Shown: positions 44,936 through 57,100, numbered from the stretch's first letter. The stretch is 64,000 nt of DNA from Phragmites australis (GCF_958298935.1 NC_084921.1:48595001-48659000); one strand, 5' to 3'. The notes: generated by a model from the sequence alone, not told the origin. Made by a program: numbers and translations.

Positions 44936-47900
44936 ATGGCTTCCAGGAAGGTCTTCGTCGGCGGCAATTGGAAATGCGTAAGCTCAGAAACTTCACTGCC
45001 CCCTCTCGATTCGAAGCTTTGCTTGGTTTGATCTCTGACGGCGTACGCTGCGCGGCGCGCGTGCAGAACGGGACTGGCGAGGACGTGAAGAAGATCGTCA
45101 CCGTGCTCAACGAGGCAGAGGTGCCCTCGGAGGACGTCGTCGGTGAGTCGTCTCAACTCTCGCCTCCTTGGAGGACAACCTCGAAGAACTGTTTCGGCAG
45201 GGGTTTGAGTGATTGGATCGATCTGCGCTGATCTGTGTGTTGGTTTTCGCTGACGTGTCCCAGAGGTGGTGGTGAGCACACCGTTCGTGTTCCTGCAGCA
45301 AGTGAAGGGGCTGCTGTGGCTGGACTTCGCCGCCGCCTCGCAGAACTGCTGGGTGCGCAAGGGCGGCGCCTTCACCGGCGAGATCAGGTTGCTTTTCCCT
45401 CTTGTTTTGATGTGCAGTGGTTCCGCGTTGTGGTAGTTGCGGTAGAATAGAATCAAGCGCTTGCCTGCTCGGTTGGATCGTTGGGAGCATGCAAATCAAT
45501 GTAGAGTACGGATTACAGAGTGATGAGCAGTTGGCGTAAGGGTTTCATGTCCCAGTTGCTCGTCTGGTTTCAGTTCTTGGAAATGTGGCTTGATTTCTGG
45601 AGCAAGGTGTTCTCGATTTGATCATTGGGGGTCAGATTTGCATGCGCACTGAAGATTTTTTTTATGTGTTTTAGTGTCCACATTATCGTGGTTCATATTT
45701 GAAACCAGTAAATGCACTGAGTCTCTGACTTTCTGGTCATAGATGGGATCCTTGGAATGTTAACTAGTGATGAGTAATGCGCTACAAAAGGCTGCTGTTC
45801 ATAGCTAATCCAACTGTTTGTGGTTATTGTGGAGGTTCTGCAGTGGTATCATTATAGTGCGTGCATTTGTCCAGAGATATTCATTTCGTCAATCCAATGT
45901 GAGGAGTGCTGCCTCCAACTCGCTAACATTTGTTGTTCTTATTGCAGCGCTGAGATGCTGGTCAACCTGCAGGTGCCATGGGTCATTTTGGGGGCACTCT
46001 GAACGGAGAGCGTTGTTGGGTGAATCAAACGGTGTGAGTGTCTGTAATGTGTTTGGCTGTTGGATTTGTTCTCGTTGATCTGGTCTGATTTATCACTATT
46101 TACCTTCCTGTATTGCCTACCCCAACTTGCTTGGGACCAAGGCTTTGTTGTTATTGCTGTATTCCTGTATTATTGCTACTCTGCTAGATGCTTGGGGCTT
46201 TTAAGAAACTGTCATGACAATTACTGGAAATGTGTTGAATAGATTTCTACTTTTCATGTCAGATTCGATTGCATCACTTAACTGTTGAAGTTAATTTACT
46301 TAGATATCAGGATTTGGGTTCAGAAACCTGGTCGCCACTGCAACCAGATTTGCCTCTGGTGAAACAATGGCTGTTGCTAGGCTGGGGACTAGCAAAAAAA
46401 AAAGTAATATAGATCGCCCCCCATTGTCATGTTTTATCCTAACCAGGCTTTATGAGTCGAGTTTTGATCTTCTTTTTCACCAATTATGCAATTTTGTGCA
46501 AATATGTGATTATGTTCGCTGTTTAGAGTAATATGCTTATGCAGTGTTGATCCTCCGTAACCTAGCATAAAAGCTGTGTTGCTAACTCAGTGAAGATTGG
46601 TAATCTGAAATCAGCCAGTGCGCCAATTATAAGCCTTCTAGCGATCATGTTTATTAATTGTGTTGTTTCATCCAGTTTTTTAAACCTCTATTTCCAGCTG
46701 AGAAGTCTTCTGTTTCTTTACTAACTGCCTCATTTCACTTAATGACAACAGTTCATTGCTAATAAAGTGGCGTATGCACTCTCCCAAGGTCTCAAGGTAA
46801 TTGCTTGCATTGGTGAGACGCTTGAACAGAGAGAAGCAGGAACAACAATGGATGTTGTTGCTGCACAAACTAAGGCTATTGCAGGTAACTTGATACCATT
46901 CAAGCAGATTACATATAATAAGCATTTGCCTTTCTGCCTTATCAGTTAACATCTTATCAAGTCATGCTTATGTTCAGCAAAAGCTTCATGTAAAAAAAGC
47001 TGCTTCATTCCTTTTTATAGCGTTTACACTGGATGGTCAAAATCCTGTAGGAAGAATCAGTGTCTTGTGAAAGTATGAATAAAAATGTAAGATAGTAGAG
47101 CACATTGGCTGATGAGAATACACTGCGATGAAGTCTGAAAGATATTATCATTTGAATATAAACTCGGAAAAAGAAGCCTGCTCTTTTCTCCCATTTCACT
47201 GTTTAATGTTCGCCTTTTTCCAGAGAAGATATCAGATTGGACAAACGTGGTATTGGCATATGAACCAGTTTGGGCTATGGAACCGGCAAGGTTGCAACCC
47301 CTGCTCAAGCTTAGGAGGTATACCTTCCTTAAGTTAGAACAATAACTGCATGATTGACATTTTATATCTTGACACGGCTCCTTCTAAATTGACAAATTGA
47401 TGTCGATGATTCTTGATTCTGCTCTTTCTGATTCTCAAACTTGCATGATATTTTAGGTACATGATGGTCTGAGAAAGTGCCTCTACACTAATGTTAGTCC
47501 TGCAGTTGCTGATTCTACCAGGATAGTTTATGGAGGTAGTACCATTTAAGTTGTCTTCAATCTCTTTGACTACAATGTGTTGAAAGTGCTCTTCAGACTT
47601 TATTCAACTGTGAAATGAAAGATAACCTAAGTCACTCTCGTTAGTGTCAATTTCTTGGGTACACGATCACAAGTTAGCTTCTAAACTAGATTTGACCCTT
47701 TTGTATTATAAATTTGTCTTTCTAGGGTCTGTAAATGGAGCCAACTGCAAATAACTTGCGGCTAAACCAGATGTTGATGGATTCCTTGTTGGTGGAGCTT
47801 CATTGAAGGTCTTGTCCCTATCTCTTCTCCATGAAAATCTTTATGAGCAAAATCCAAGTAGTAAAAAAGAGAAGTGTGGTCAGCGCTGTTCTTGCAGCTG

Positions 47901-47982
47901 ATACCACTTTTTTTTTATGCTTTTGCAGCCTCAATTTGTGGACATCGTCGAGTCTGCGACTGTCAAGTCTTCATCTGCCTAG
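44936..47982 (+). pseudogene. Cytosolic triosephosphate isomerase, intron-containing and broken
   Basis: Nine exons match plant cytosolic TPI from start to stop: 44936-44977, 45067-45142, 45264-45387, 45948-46033, 46752-46884, 47224-47317, 47457-47535, 47726-47808, 47929-47982. TPI interconverts dihydroxyacetone phosphate and glyceraldehyde 3-phosphate in glycolysis. Recognisable blocks are FVGGNWKC (catalytic Asn/Lys), [38 protein letters not shown] (catalytic Glu), STRIVYGG and DGFLVGGASLKPQFVDI. Four lesions are visible: an extra G in the 45990-45994 run, just before the catalytic-His GHSERR block; one base lost near 47276-47282 in the AIGTGK phosphate loop; a TAG at 47312-47314; and a TAA at 47752-47754. 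Splice sites are all intact, so it arose by DNA duplication, not by retroposition. The first, second, third and fifth exons read cleanly. Confidence 0.93.
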
Positions 47983-48301
47983 TATTTGAATGCAGCCAGA
48001 TGCTTGTAGGAGTGAACGCAGCTGATCTTTTTATAGTTATTCATTTTACCATAGCTTTGTTCTGTCATTCTAGCTCCAGTGTGCGTCGTTTGTGTATCAT
48101 GCCTATGCTTGTGTTTCAGTATCCGAAGACAGTTGGATAATTCGAACCGCGCATCTATGCCCCGTGCGTTAATCCTGCTCCATTGCGGGCTTTGGATGCG
48201 GAACTGTAATCGAGTCATTCGGATGTCGTGTTGTTAATTGAATTCGTCAAGTGACTTTGAGTTAGCAAAGTGCTTGTCTTTTGCAAAGCTTCTGTCAGCC
48301 T
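47983..48301. other. 3' flank of the TPI pseudogene
   Basis: T-rich sequence up to the hAT-type element. The last eight bases (48294-48301, GTCAGCCT) are the left target duplication of that element. Confidence 0.5.
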
Positions 48302-48739
48302 TAGGGATGGCAATCGGATACGGTGGGTACGGATAGTGCTCAATTATATATGTATCTGTCAATTTTTTATCTGCCTATGAGCGTCCGTGGGCGAAGAGCA
48401 GCCCCTAGTCCTGTCGCTCGCAGGCATCCGTCACTCACAGGTATACCTATTTAACAGATATACCAAACACTGTCATAAGTTTCATGCATCATTCGTTCAT
48501 TTTGTGTGAAAATAGTGTAATAGTAACAACAAGACATATAAATAAATTATTTCAGTATGATTTCAACTCAAATAATTTTAGCAAGATGTATTATTTCAGT
48601 ATGATTTTAGCCAGACGTATATTAAACTTCAGTATAATCATTTGCTCACAAGCACCACACAGTTTCCACTTAAATGAATATTTGAACAAATGAGCACTTT
48701 GAAGGCTCAAATGAACATGTGAATATTGAATAAGGACAT

Positions 48740-49483
48740 TGTTGATATAAAGAATAAGGGGTCTCTTCTTAGACGGGGCTCAAGTCGGCAGATGCCAACT
48801 GGCGGTTGATATTTTCAAAAACATGCTCCCCTACGTGACCAGACGAGGCTCACGACTAGTCCCCTGGTCACATATGGAAATATCGCTATCAGGAAGGGCT
48901 GGTTACGGTGCAGGTACTCATCTAACCAATCTAAGAATATTTAATATCATCCACTCATGTGGGCCGACGCAGAGACTGTGTGACTATTCCCGTAGCATTG
49001 CTACGGGACGGCCTAGCAAGGGTGTGTGATGGCCGGGCAGGCGGGCGTGACGAGCGTGCAGCAGACGTGACGAGCGCGCAACAGGTGTGACAGTGGTTGG
49101 CAGATAGGACAGGACGTGCAAGACGACCAGGTCAGGCTGTGTGTGCCCGCCACCCGTAATGATGACCTAAGAGTAGCTGTCTTTGTCAGGTATAGGATAA
49201 TCATTGTATGTTGGCATAGTTTGCTTGTATGTACGCTTCACCTCTTACTATATAAAGGGGGAGGACTGGGCCTGTGAGGGGGACGTTAGATAAGTTCATC
49301 ATCCAACTCATAAGAAAATAAATAAAACATAAGACTATTATCCTGAGTGAGGTCTGAACCTGGATAAATCTTGGTATTCTGGAGTTCCTTATATACATAC
49401 TCACCAACAACCACTTGAAACGATGATCATGCACCCATCGTCCGGCATACCCTGGATATATTGTCAGTGACTAACCCTGGACA
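48740..49483 (+). repeat. 5' LTR of the gypsy-type element
   Basis: Begins TGTTGATATAAAG and ends in CCTGGACA. TATA box TATATAAA at 49249-49256. It aligns along its full length with 53095-53862. Confidence 0.92.
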
Positions 49484-49546
49484 GTTGGCACACTAAGTAG
49501 GGAGGCGCGTTTTCACGTTTCGGTAAGTATTGATAACTCGATTGGG

Positions 49547-51784
49547 CTACCCATGGCAAGATAGACGGTAACCGCTAAGTCCCGTTCCGCCGACGAAGCC
49601 TTCAAAGACTGCCAGAACAATGTCTAGGTTAGAGAAGTGCTCGTTGACATAAGCGAAGACAAGGCAGACGCCGGGGAGTGCAGTCACAAACAAGTGGTTG
49701 CTGATGTTCCCATGGAGCCTCTGCTCGGGAGCACCCGCCTCCTTGGAGGCCATCAAGAACCAGTCGATATGACCAGTTACGGTGTCTCTAGAAGTGTGGC
49801 AGATCTGAATGCCGGTGACCTGGAGCATTGAGTTGAAGGGGGTGAACGCTTGACTAAGAAGATTGTAGAAACGTGCCCGCCGCTGGTCGTCCTCCCTCAC
49901 CACTCACTCCAAGTCTCTCTTCATCACCAACAGCTCCTCCCGACAAGCTAGTCACGGAAACAGGTTGTAAACCACGCAAGAGTCAGCTAGTCGAGTCTCA
50001 CTAGGCTAGCCTGGGACTACACATGGCTTAATGATGGTAGGGCTAACGCATCCCAAAGATCATTTGCAGGATCTCTCGCTCGACTGCAAACCTAAGTTCG
50101 CACTCGACCACAGCTTCTAGACTACGCTGGTCGTCGGCATTATCAACAGGCGTACTTTGGGGCTCAAAGTGAGCAAGTGGCATGGTCGAAGACTCAGAAC
50201 GAGCAGGTGGGTGGTCAGTTCGGAGACTCTATGACCATAGCAGCAACACAAGCTTATCAGAGAAATTAAAAGATTCATTCATACATAATACAAGCCTAAA
50301 TTACAGTTTAAAGTTTACTCTTCTACAGCCTCCTCGATGGTCTCCACCTGGAAGATAGACACTATGAAATTGGCCGACCCTTGACACTCCGCCTCCATCC
50401 TCTCCATGGCTACAGGATCGGCGGGCACGACACCCTTCCAAACAATCTCAAGGTTGAAGTTGGGATCACAACAGCAGTAGCACTTGAGAACGTACCGTGG
50501 CTTTCGTCGCTGTCATCACATCCTCTGAGGTCCTCACTACCAGGATGCTTGGGAGTTGGGCAAACCTCTCCATTAGAACGTGAATGGGGCAACCCTGTCA
50601 GCCTTAGGGTTGGTGAAATCTAGCCCGACGCTCTTCAAGGGTCGCCAGATTGCCTTAAAGGCTTCCTCAAGAATACCGCAGATCTTTCGCTCATCCTCCT
50701 TGAGCTAAGAACGTTCAACTGTGAACATTGCATTTTCTTGTTGAAGCTTGGCATTCTTTGCTGAAGCAAGCGCCTTGCCTTCTTCTCTTCGGCCACCAGC
50801 CTCTCCAGCTCGGTGCACCTGCTATCCGCCGCCTCCTTCTCGACGATTAGTCTTCGGATAGAGATGGGAAGGCTGGTGACCAAGGAAAGTAGGTCAGAGC
50901 CTGGAGCAGGCTCCACGATCGGCTCTGCTGACGCAGAGGTCATGGCTAGTGCTCCCGGCGTTGAAGCCACTAGAGGCTAGAGGGCTGGAGCATCTTACTG
51001 AGGCGTTGAAGGAGTTCTAACCAGGGCCTATGGTGGGGTCAAGGACCTGTAGAGATAACAGACTTTGGAGTCATGAAAGAAAGAAAACTTCCAAAACATC
51101 TACACCTAACTAGGAAAAGTACCGCGTGAGTGGAAGGGTAAGCATGAGCCTTGTCCTCATGAAGATGCCGGTGACCGATGTCCCATGGATGCGTTTGGAC
51201 ACTTCCGCGGAAGCCAAGTCCTCCGCTGATCTCTTCCTCACTGGTGTAGGACCATGGAAACTAGTAGCCTGATCGCCCTCCGCCTGGTACGAGTGTGTCT
51301 GGCCCGTACAAGCCTTGTCAGAGTGTGTCTGGTCAGTGCCAGCCTGGTCAACCCTCTATCATCCAGCACCGCTCACAGAATCTCCACTCATAGTCACTGG
51401 CTAGCTCCGAGCAGTCTGGTGGCTGGCTAGGGTGGTGCTAGACGATGGGGTGGTCGTTTGGGCGACCAAATTGATGTACCGAACGATCTCCATGACCTCA
51501 TCTACTATCGGACACAGGATATCGACCTTAGGAAGACCCTATAGTGGCCCAAATCATAAATTCCTTTTCCCAAATCAAGGATTGAGGGTGATGATTGCGG
51601 GGAGAGGCCAGACTTACCAGTCTGAGCCGAGCCATCTTTGATGAAGTAAGGTCACTAACGGAGGAGCACCACGTAGAGGGCCATCTTTTCTCAGGACAGC
51701 CGACATTAGGACTCGGACCCGCGAATCGATGACCTCATCAGTGAGATCTAAACAGAAGGAGTATGTAATGGGTCATACGCCTAG

Positions 51785-51833
<49 letters not shown>

Positions 51834-52641
51834 ACCAAAGAAACATTGCGATGTTACCCGTGGAGCTTTGCCGGGTGTCGTCGTCACTCCCAGTGTATAA
51901 GAATGCTGGATGAGACCTCCTTCGCAAGGGGCACAATTGGCACTTGATGAAATCACGGACGACATCCGATCCCGTTAGTCCAGCTTCTCTAAGCTGCTTA
52001 ACCCTAGTGGCAAGAGTCAGCAGCTCCGGAGTTGTCTTTGGGATGCTCCCCTAGTTTTCGGTGACCAGCGTCGGTGGGCTCGGCATGCGCAAGTGTCCAA
52101 GGCATTATCTGATGATAGGTAGAACCAATCCTCCTTCCAACTGGACCACGACGATTTGAGGCCCATCTCGAGGTAGGAATCCGCGATGCTGTCATGGAGA
52201 CGGAACCCACAGCTCCCGGTGGCACGTCCGGTCACCGATCGGGCCAAGTAGGAAAACTAGAAGAGATCGAGACACGACTCGTCTCCAATAAAATTCTCAC
52301 ACATGTGAGCAAAGATGCTCAACATAATAATAGAATTAGGGTTAAGATGGAGGTGGTGGATGTCGTAGAAGGTAATGATGGTGGTGAAACTCAGAGAAGG
52401 TCGGCATGAGGCTGGCCAGGAAGAAGGAAACAAACATGACGACCTCTATTTGGCGAGGAGCAGACACGCTCTCCCCGGAGCGAAATCCAGAAGACAAGCG
52501 ACGAGGAAGCAGGCTGGTGTCGCGCATCTGTTTCATCTTCGTCGTATTGCGCTTGGACTTGGGGAAATCTAGTTCATTACCGGTGCGTGGCTCCATAGCG
52601 GGTGTAAGAATGGGGATGGAGAAGAAGGGCTCTGAGCGCAA
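49547..52641 (-). pseudogene. Antisense ORF remnant of the gypsy-type element (Transposase_28-like)
   Basis: Coding traces run on the minus strand, opposite to the LTRs, in several broken frames. From 52641 downwards come a SGESVSAPRQIEVVMFVSFF block and a FYDIHHLHLNPNSIIML-type block ending AHMCENFIG near 52290. Then an SWSSWKEDWFYLSSDNALDT block near 52130, a Glu/Lys-rich coiled-coil block (VEKEAADSRCTELERLVAEE) near 50800, and a VLAVFEGFVGG tail near 49570. The first blocks resemble, from memory, the plant 'putative gypsy type transposon' family (PF04195). Some Tat-lineage elements such as maize Grande carry an extra antisense ORF. The function of that product is unknown, and here it is disrupted by stops and shifts. 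Confidence 0.65.
51787..51831. repeat. (AG)n microsatellite inside the gypsy-type element
   Basis: A 45-bp uninterrupted AG run; on the minus strand it reads as (CT)n and would encode Leu-Ser repeats within the antisense ORF remnant. Confidence 0.95.
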
Positions 52642-53094
52642 AATGATTGGATGCTATGGGAGGTGGCGAAAGGATGGGGAACCTTGGGCTTTCTAATTTA
52701 TAGGGCCAACGCGATATCCCAACCGCTACGGAGTCCAGCTGCCATGAAATTCTAAAAGATGCGCCTAGGGAACCAAAATTCCCTCGGGTATGGCGGCAAT
52801 TAATGTTTCTCTCTCTCACGATTCTCTCCACTCACATTTTTCTCTCCCCCACGATCTCTCTCTCTCTCTCTCTCTAGACGTTTAAACCTCCTCTTGGGAC
52901 GAGGTTTCCTAAGTTGACCCTAAGAGCGGGCCACATCGATAACCACTCCCTAGACGAACTAATGTTCATACGGGGCCCAAGTGATCCAACCAAGCCCAAC
53001 CATGGCCACATAGAGTCCAGCGACCTCAGAACCAAATAGTGAACCACTCAGTCCACCCTATATGTAGTGAAGTTTGGGGGCTACTATCGATGTA

Positions 53095-53862
53095 AAGAAT
53101 AAAGGGTCTCCTATCAGGCGGGGCCTAGGCCGGTAGATACTAGCTAGTGGTTGATATTTTCAAAACCATGCTCCCCAACGTGACCAGGCGAGGCTCGCGC
53201 GATCAGTCCCCTGGTCGCAGATGGAAATCTCGCGACCAAGAAGGGCTAGTCGCGGGGTAGATACTCACATAACTAATATAATCACTTTTAATATCATGCA
53301 TTCATGTGTTTTCCTTCCTCATGTACCTTTTCGGCGAGCAAAGTCATGGGCCAGCGTAGAGACTGTGTGACATGTCTTGTAGCATTTAGCATTTAATGCT
53401 ACAGGATGGTTTGGCAAGTGTGCGTGACGGTCGGGCAGGCGGGTGTGACGAGCATGCAGCAGGCGTGACAATGGTTGACGGATAGGATATGATGTGCAGG
53501 ATGACCAGGCCGAGTCGGGTGTGCCCGCCAACCGTAATGATGACCTACGAGTAGTTGTCTTTGTCAGATATAGGGCAGTCATTGTATGTTGGCACAATAT
53601 GCTTGTATGTACACTTCACCTCCTACTATATAAATGGGCAAGGACCGGGCCTATGAGGGGGATGGTGGACAAGTTCATCATTCAACTCATAAAAAAATAC
53701 ATATGACGTAGGGTTATTATTCTAAGAAAGACTTGAACCTGGATAAACATTGGTGTTCTGGAGTTCCTTCGACACATACTCACCAAGAACCACTCAAAAT
53801 GCTGATCACACACTCATCGTTTGGCATACCTGGATATATAGTAAGGGACTAACCCTCGATAG
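53095..53862 (+). repeat. 3' LTR of the gypsy-type element
   Basis: Begins TATCGATGTAAAG and ends CCCTCGATA, that is, TG and CA have become TA and TA. It has many substitutions against the 5' LTR and an extra segment of about 40 bp near 53310-53350. TATA box at 53627-53634. Confidence 0.9.
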
Positions 53863-54064
53863 ACATCAGAGAACTATATGGGCATACATGTTTCGTGAGT
53901 ATAAGTACGTCTTACCTGTATCCGTACATATCTATCCGCCGGATAGTATTTTCTGCCTAGTAACGTACCCGTGAGTACCAAATATTATCGATATCTTATC
54001 CTATTCTAATATTTATCTACGAGTAAATAGATAATTGGAATAAATTATCATCGCTAGTCAACCT

Positions 54065-55110
54065 GTTACATCTAGCTCTACATGTTATGCTACTCAATAC
54101 AATCAGTACAACGTCTTGAATAATTAATTCGAAGAGAAAAGAATACAAGTTGACGAATAAAGTCAATAGTTGTTGCCCACAGCACACGGGTTCATCAGTT
54201 TCCTCGACGGGATACCTACTAACGAGTAACGACTACTTTCGATCTGAAACAAAATTTAATTTTTTTCACTTGCATATGTTTGATGTGCTGCGCTTTCTTT
54301 GTTTCGTTGTCAGCTTACTGGTATACCAAAACCAAAAGGGATGAGATCAGCGGCAGAAAAGAAATCAGGCTGAGGCCAGATGCAAATGCCGCCCACTCCT
54401 ACATGTCTTGAATACAACATGACTTGAGACCAACTAGCCTTAGTTGAATGGTGCCTCAAACAGCGTACGCGAATTCATCCCTGATCCTGGTCTTGGACTT
54501 CGTCGCGTTGGGACTCGATGGATATCTAGCTAGTAGAAACTCGATGGAAGCACGCGTTGAAGCACACAATTACCCGCGTAGAAATGATCAAACCTTTCTA
54601 GATGACTATACATTACCGATCGCAGGCCACACACCAAGATACATGACATACGGTTGGTTAAGAAAGAAATGAATTGTCAAATGCCTAGAAAAGGGGATAT
54701 CTTCGGGTGATAACTTTAAACCGTTCGATTTCAATCGGGCGGTCACCCTTCATTCTCTTTCCTCCCTCCCATGGCAACATGCTTCTTCCTTTGACTGAAC
54801 TGACAGCCTGCTTTTCCCTTCCTCCTGTCGTCTCTAACGGTACCCTATCACCAGATCCGTACCCATAGCATACAGCTACGCTAACCTCTCTATTTTGAAA
54901 CTCCCTCGCTCTAATACCGACCCATCCGATGATCCTCCGCTACCAGCGGTCGTACCCCCACCGCTTACCGTTCCCCCCATGCCAGTCTTCTTCGCCCAGA
55001 CCAGTCTCCCTTCCGGAAGCTCTTCTAAGCCCGAAGGAAGCCTCCCTCCCCTAACCCCGCCGTCTCCCGACCGGTCTCGTTTTTAGCCGCTGGTCATTAG
55101 GAGGTGTGAA
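54065..55110. other. Intergenic, no gene supported
   Basis: AT-rich, then CT-rich from about 54.7 kb. A 63-codon Pro/Ser-rich frame at 54895-55086 has no recognisable domain. Confidence 0.4.
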
Positions 55111-55166
55111 CATTCTACTAGTAGTACAGGACGAGTCACATTCTACTAGTAGTACAGGTCGAGTCA
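55111..55166. repeat. 28-bp tandem repeat upstream of the C2 gene
   Basis: Two head-to-tail copies differing at one base (ACAGGACGAG versus ACAGGTCGAG). Each contains the palindrome CTACTAGTAG. It lies about 205 bp upstream of the TATA box. Confidence 0.9.
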
Positions 55167-55370
55167 CATCACATGGCACAAACGCGCCGTGCGTTATAGC
55201 AACAGGTCAAAGGCACATCGAGGCAGGCAGAGTCTGCTCGGGGAATGCTTCTTTGTGTGAGGAGGGCGCGCGGAAGGAAGGTGTGGACTCGCACGTTTTG
55301 GGCTTGGCGACTGCTTCAGAGCTTTGACTTGTACAAGCCAACCGAGGAAGGAGCAGAGGTAGCGGCGGCC

Positions 55371-55379
55371 TATATATAT
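55371..55379 (+). promoter_or_regulatory. TATA box of the C2-domain gene
   Basis: TATATATAT in a GC-rich setting, 137 bp upstream of the ATG, followed by a purine-rich leader with GAGGAGGAGG just before the start codon. Confidence 0.7.
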
Positions 55380-55515
55380 CATACGCCCGATCACGGGCTC
55401 CGTGCCGTAGCGCACAGAGCGAGCGAGAGGGACGCGGAAGGAGAGGAAGCGCAGAGCTGCCGCGCGCGCCCGAGATAGAAGATCAGCAGCGGTTCGAGAG
55501 GAGGAGGAGGAGGAG

Positions 55516-56427
55516 ATGGGGAAGGGCGTCCTGGAGGTGCACCTCGTCGACGCCAAGGGCCTCTCCGGCAACGATTTCTTAGGTGGGTGGGTCGCCTCGC
55601 CTCTCGCCTCTCGCGCGCGCGCGCGGGCGTTGGTGTGCGCTCTTGGTGATTCGGGCTGTGTCGTTCTTGCGGCCGGTTTCGGTGGGGGGTGGCCCGTGGT
55701 CCTGATCTAACCGTCACCTTGTGTTGCGCCGCTCCTGCAGGGAAGCTGGACCCGTACGTGATCGTGCAGTACCGGAGCCAGGAGCGCAAGAGCTCCGTCG
55801 CCCGAGGTCAGTCCTAGTATACATCGCGCTCCCCTTCTCTTCCGATCAGGGCGTGCCGAACGCAACCCGAGCGCCCAATTCTCAAGTTAGAACGGAGCGA
55901 CGGGGACGCCGTTGGCATTGACGAATGACAATCCAACCCACACGAGCCACGGCTGTGAAATGCGATCTCTCCTCTAAACGAACCGTGACCTGTGCATATC
56001 GCAGACCAAGGGAGGAACCCGTGCTGGAACGAGGTGTTCAAGTTCCAGATCAACTCCTCCGCGGCGAACGTGCAGCACAAGCTCATCCTCCGGATCCTGG
56101 ACCACGACCACTTCTCCAGCGACGACTTCCTCGGCGAAGCGACGTGAGCGCCCGTCAACCATGCCGAATCGCTGCTCCTGATTGTTCTGCCCTCCAGAAC
56201 AACTGACTAAATTAACCGTTGGTTTCTCGCGCTGCAGGATCGACGTGACGGACATAATCAGCTTGGGCACGGAGAGCGGCACGTACCAGCTGAACGCGGC
56301 AAAGCACAGCGTGGTCCTCGCGGACAAGACGTACCACGGCGAGATCAAGGTTGGCGTCACCTTCACCGCCGCCCAGGTACAGGAAGGTGGAGAAGTCGGA
56401 GGCTGGAGGCACAGCTTCAATCACTAG
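55516..56427 (+). CDS. Single C2-domain protein, elicitor-responsive / 16-kDa phloem protein type
   Basis: Four exons, 55516-55582, 55741-55806, 56005-56143 and 56238-56427, all GT-AG, join in frame to 153 residues. The protein is one C2 domain: it begins [15 protein letters not shown], has [18 protein letters not shown], then [12 protein letters not shown] and [15 protein letters not shown]. It ends with a [11 protein letters not shown] strand and a short GGW tail. Asp residues stand in the loops that bind calcium in this family. Size and layout agree with rice ERG1/ERG3-type proteins, which bind phospholipids in a calcium-dependent way and move to the plasma membrane on elicitation. Which of these it matches best is not clear. 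A TATA box lies 137 bp upstream and a 28-bp tandem repeat farther up. Confidence 0.94.
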
Positions 56428-56802
56428 AAGATGCGGTGAACTTTCAACTTCTTTCGTTGATTGGTAGTATTCGGATTGGATGTAGCTTTGTTCGTACCGA
56501 CAGCAATTTACGCCTAAAATTGTGATGGGATTCAAGTGTACTGCACATTCTTAGCTCTCTAGATGTGTATTCAGGAATGCTCATCAGGAATGAATCTGAA
56601 TGGTGATTGGACCGACTCGTTTCGTTAGGTTGGTTGGTTGGGGGTGATCCGTTAACCGTCCGGTCCCGGAACCAGTCGCCCGCTCTTGTCTGTGATTTTC
56701 GTTTCGTCCCTGGCCAGCTGCCAAGCTCCATCGAGGGTACCATGCGCTCCACAAAAGGTAGCCACCTGGTGGACCGTGCCGCGACCGCCTTCGGCATGGC
56801 GA
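56428..56802. other. 3' flank of the C2 gene
   Basis: Holds the 3' UTR, then GC-richer sequence near 56.65-56.79 kb. No gene is supported. Confidence 0.4.
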
Positions 56803-57100
56803 TTTTTTAAAAAGAAATAATATTATTTTATTAAAAAATTGTAAAAGTAATATTCAAAATAGTAAAGTTACATAAATAAGTGTCAGTTGACACTTTAACG
56901 GTTGATTAACCACCAATCTATAATTGAAGTGTCGACTAATTCTTTATCGGTAACGGAATAGTTGACATCTAATTCCCTATTACCCTATCAGCATACCAAT
57001 TGCCAATAGATTATTTGTCACACAAACAATATTAAAAAAATCATAACTTTCTTGTATAATCTCGGATGAAGATAATTTTTATATAAAAATTATACCTATT

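Larger units (their letters stand above)
48740..53862 (+). mobile_element. Ty3/gypsy-type non-autonomous LTR retrotransposon
   Basis: A 5.1-kb element with LTRs 48740-49483 and 53095-53862, flanked by a perfect 5-bp target duplication GACAT (48735-48739 and 53863-53867). After the left LTR comes TTGGCACACTAAGTAGGG, a diverged gypsy primer-binding region. Before the right LTR is a polypurine tract, AAGTTTGGGGGC. Each LTR has a TATATAAA box. I see no gag, protease, reverse transcriptase or integrase on the plus strand, so it must have relied on a partner. The right LTR has lost its canonical ends (TA...TA for TG...CA). Confidence 0.92.
48302..54056. mobile_element. hAT-type MITE split by a gypsy-type element
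   Basis: The left end TAGGGATGGCAAT and the complement of the right end TAGCGATGATAAT form a short terminal inverted repeat. The flanks carry an 8-bp target duplication with one mismatch: GTCAGCCT at 48294-48301 and GTCAACCT at 54057-54064. Removing the retroelement and one 5-bp duplication leaves about 630 bp of non-coding sequence with GGATACGG and GGTAC-type pieces, typical of non-autonomous hAT elements. Confidence 0.75.

Noticed and set aside
54895..55086. 63-codon Pro/Ser-rich plus frame
   Set aside because: Low complexity, no ATG (starts with a non-ATG codon) and no homology I recognise.
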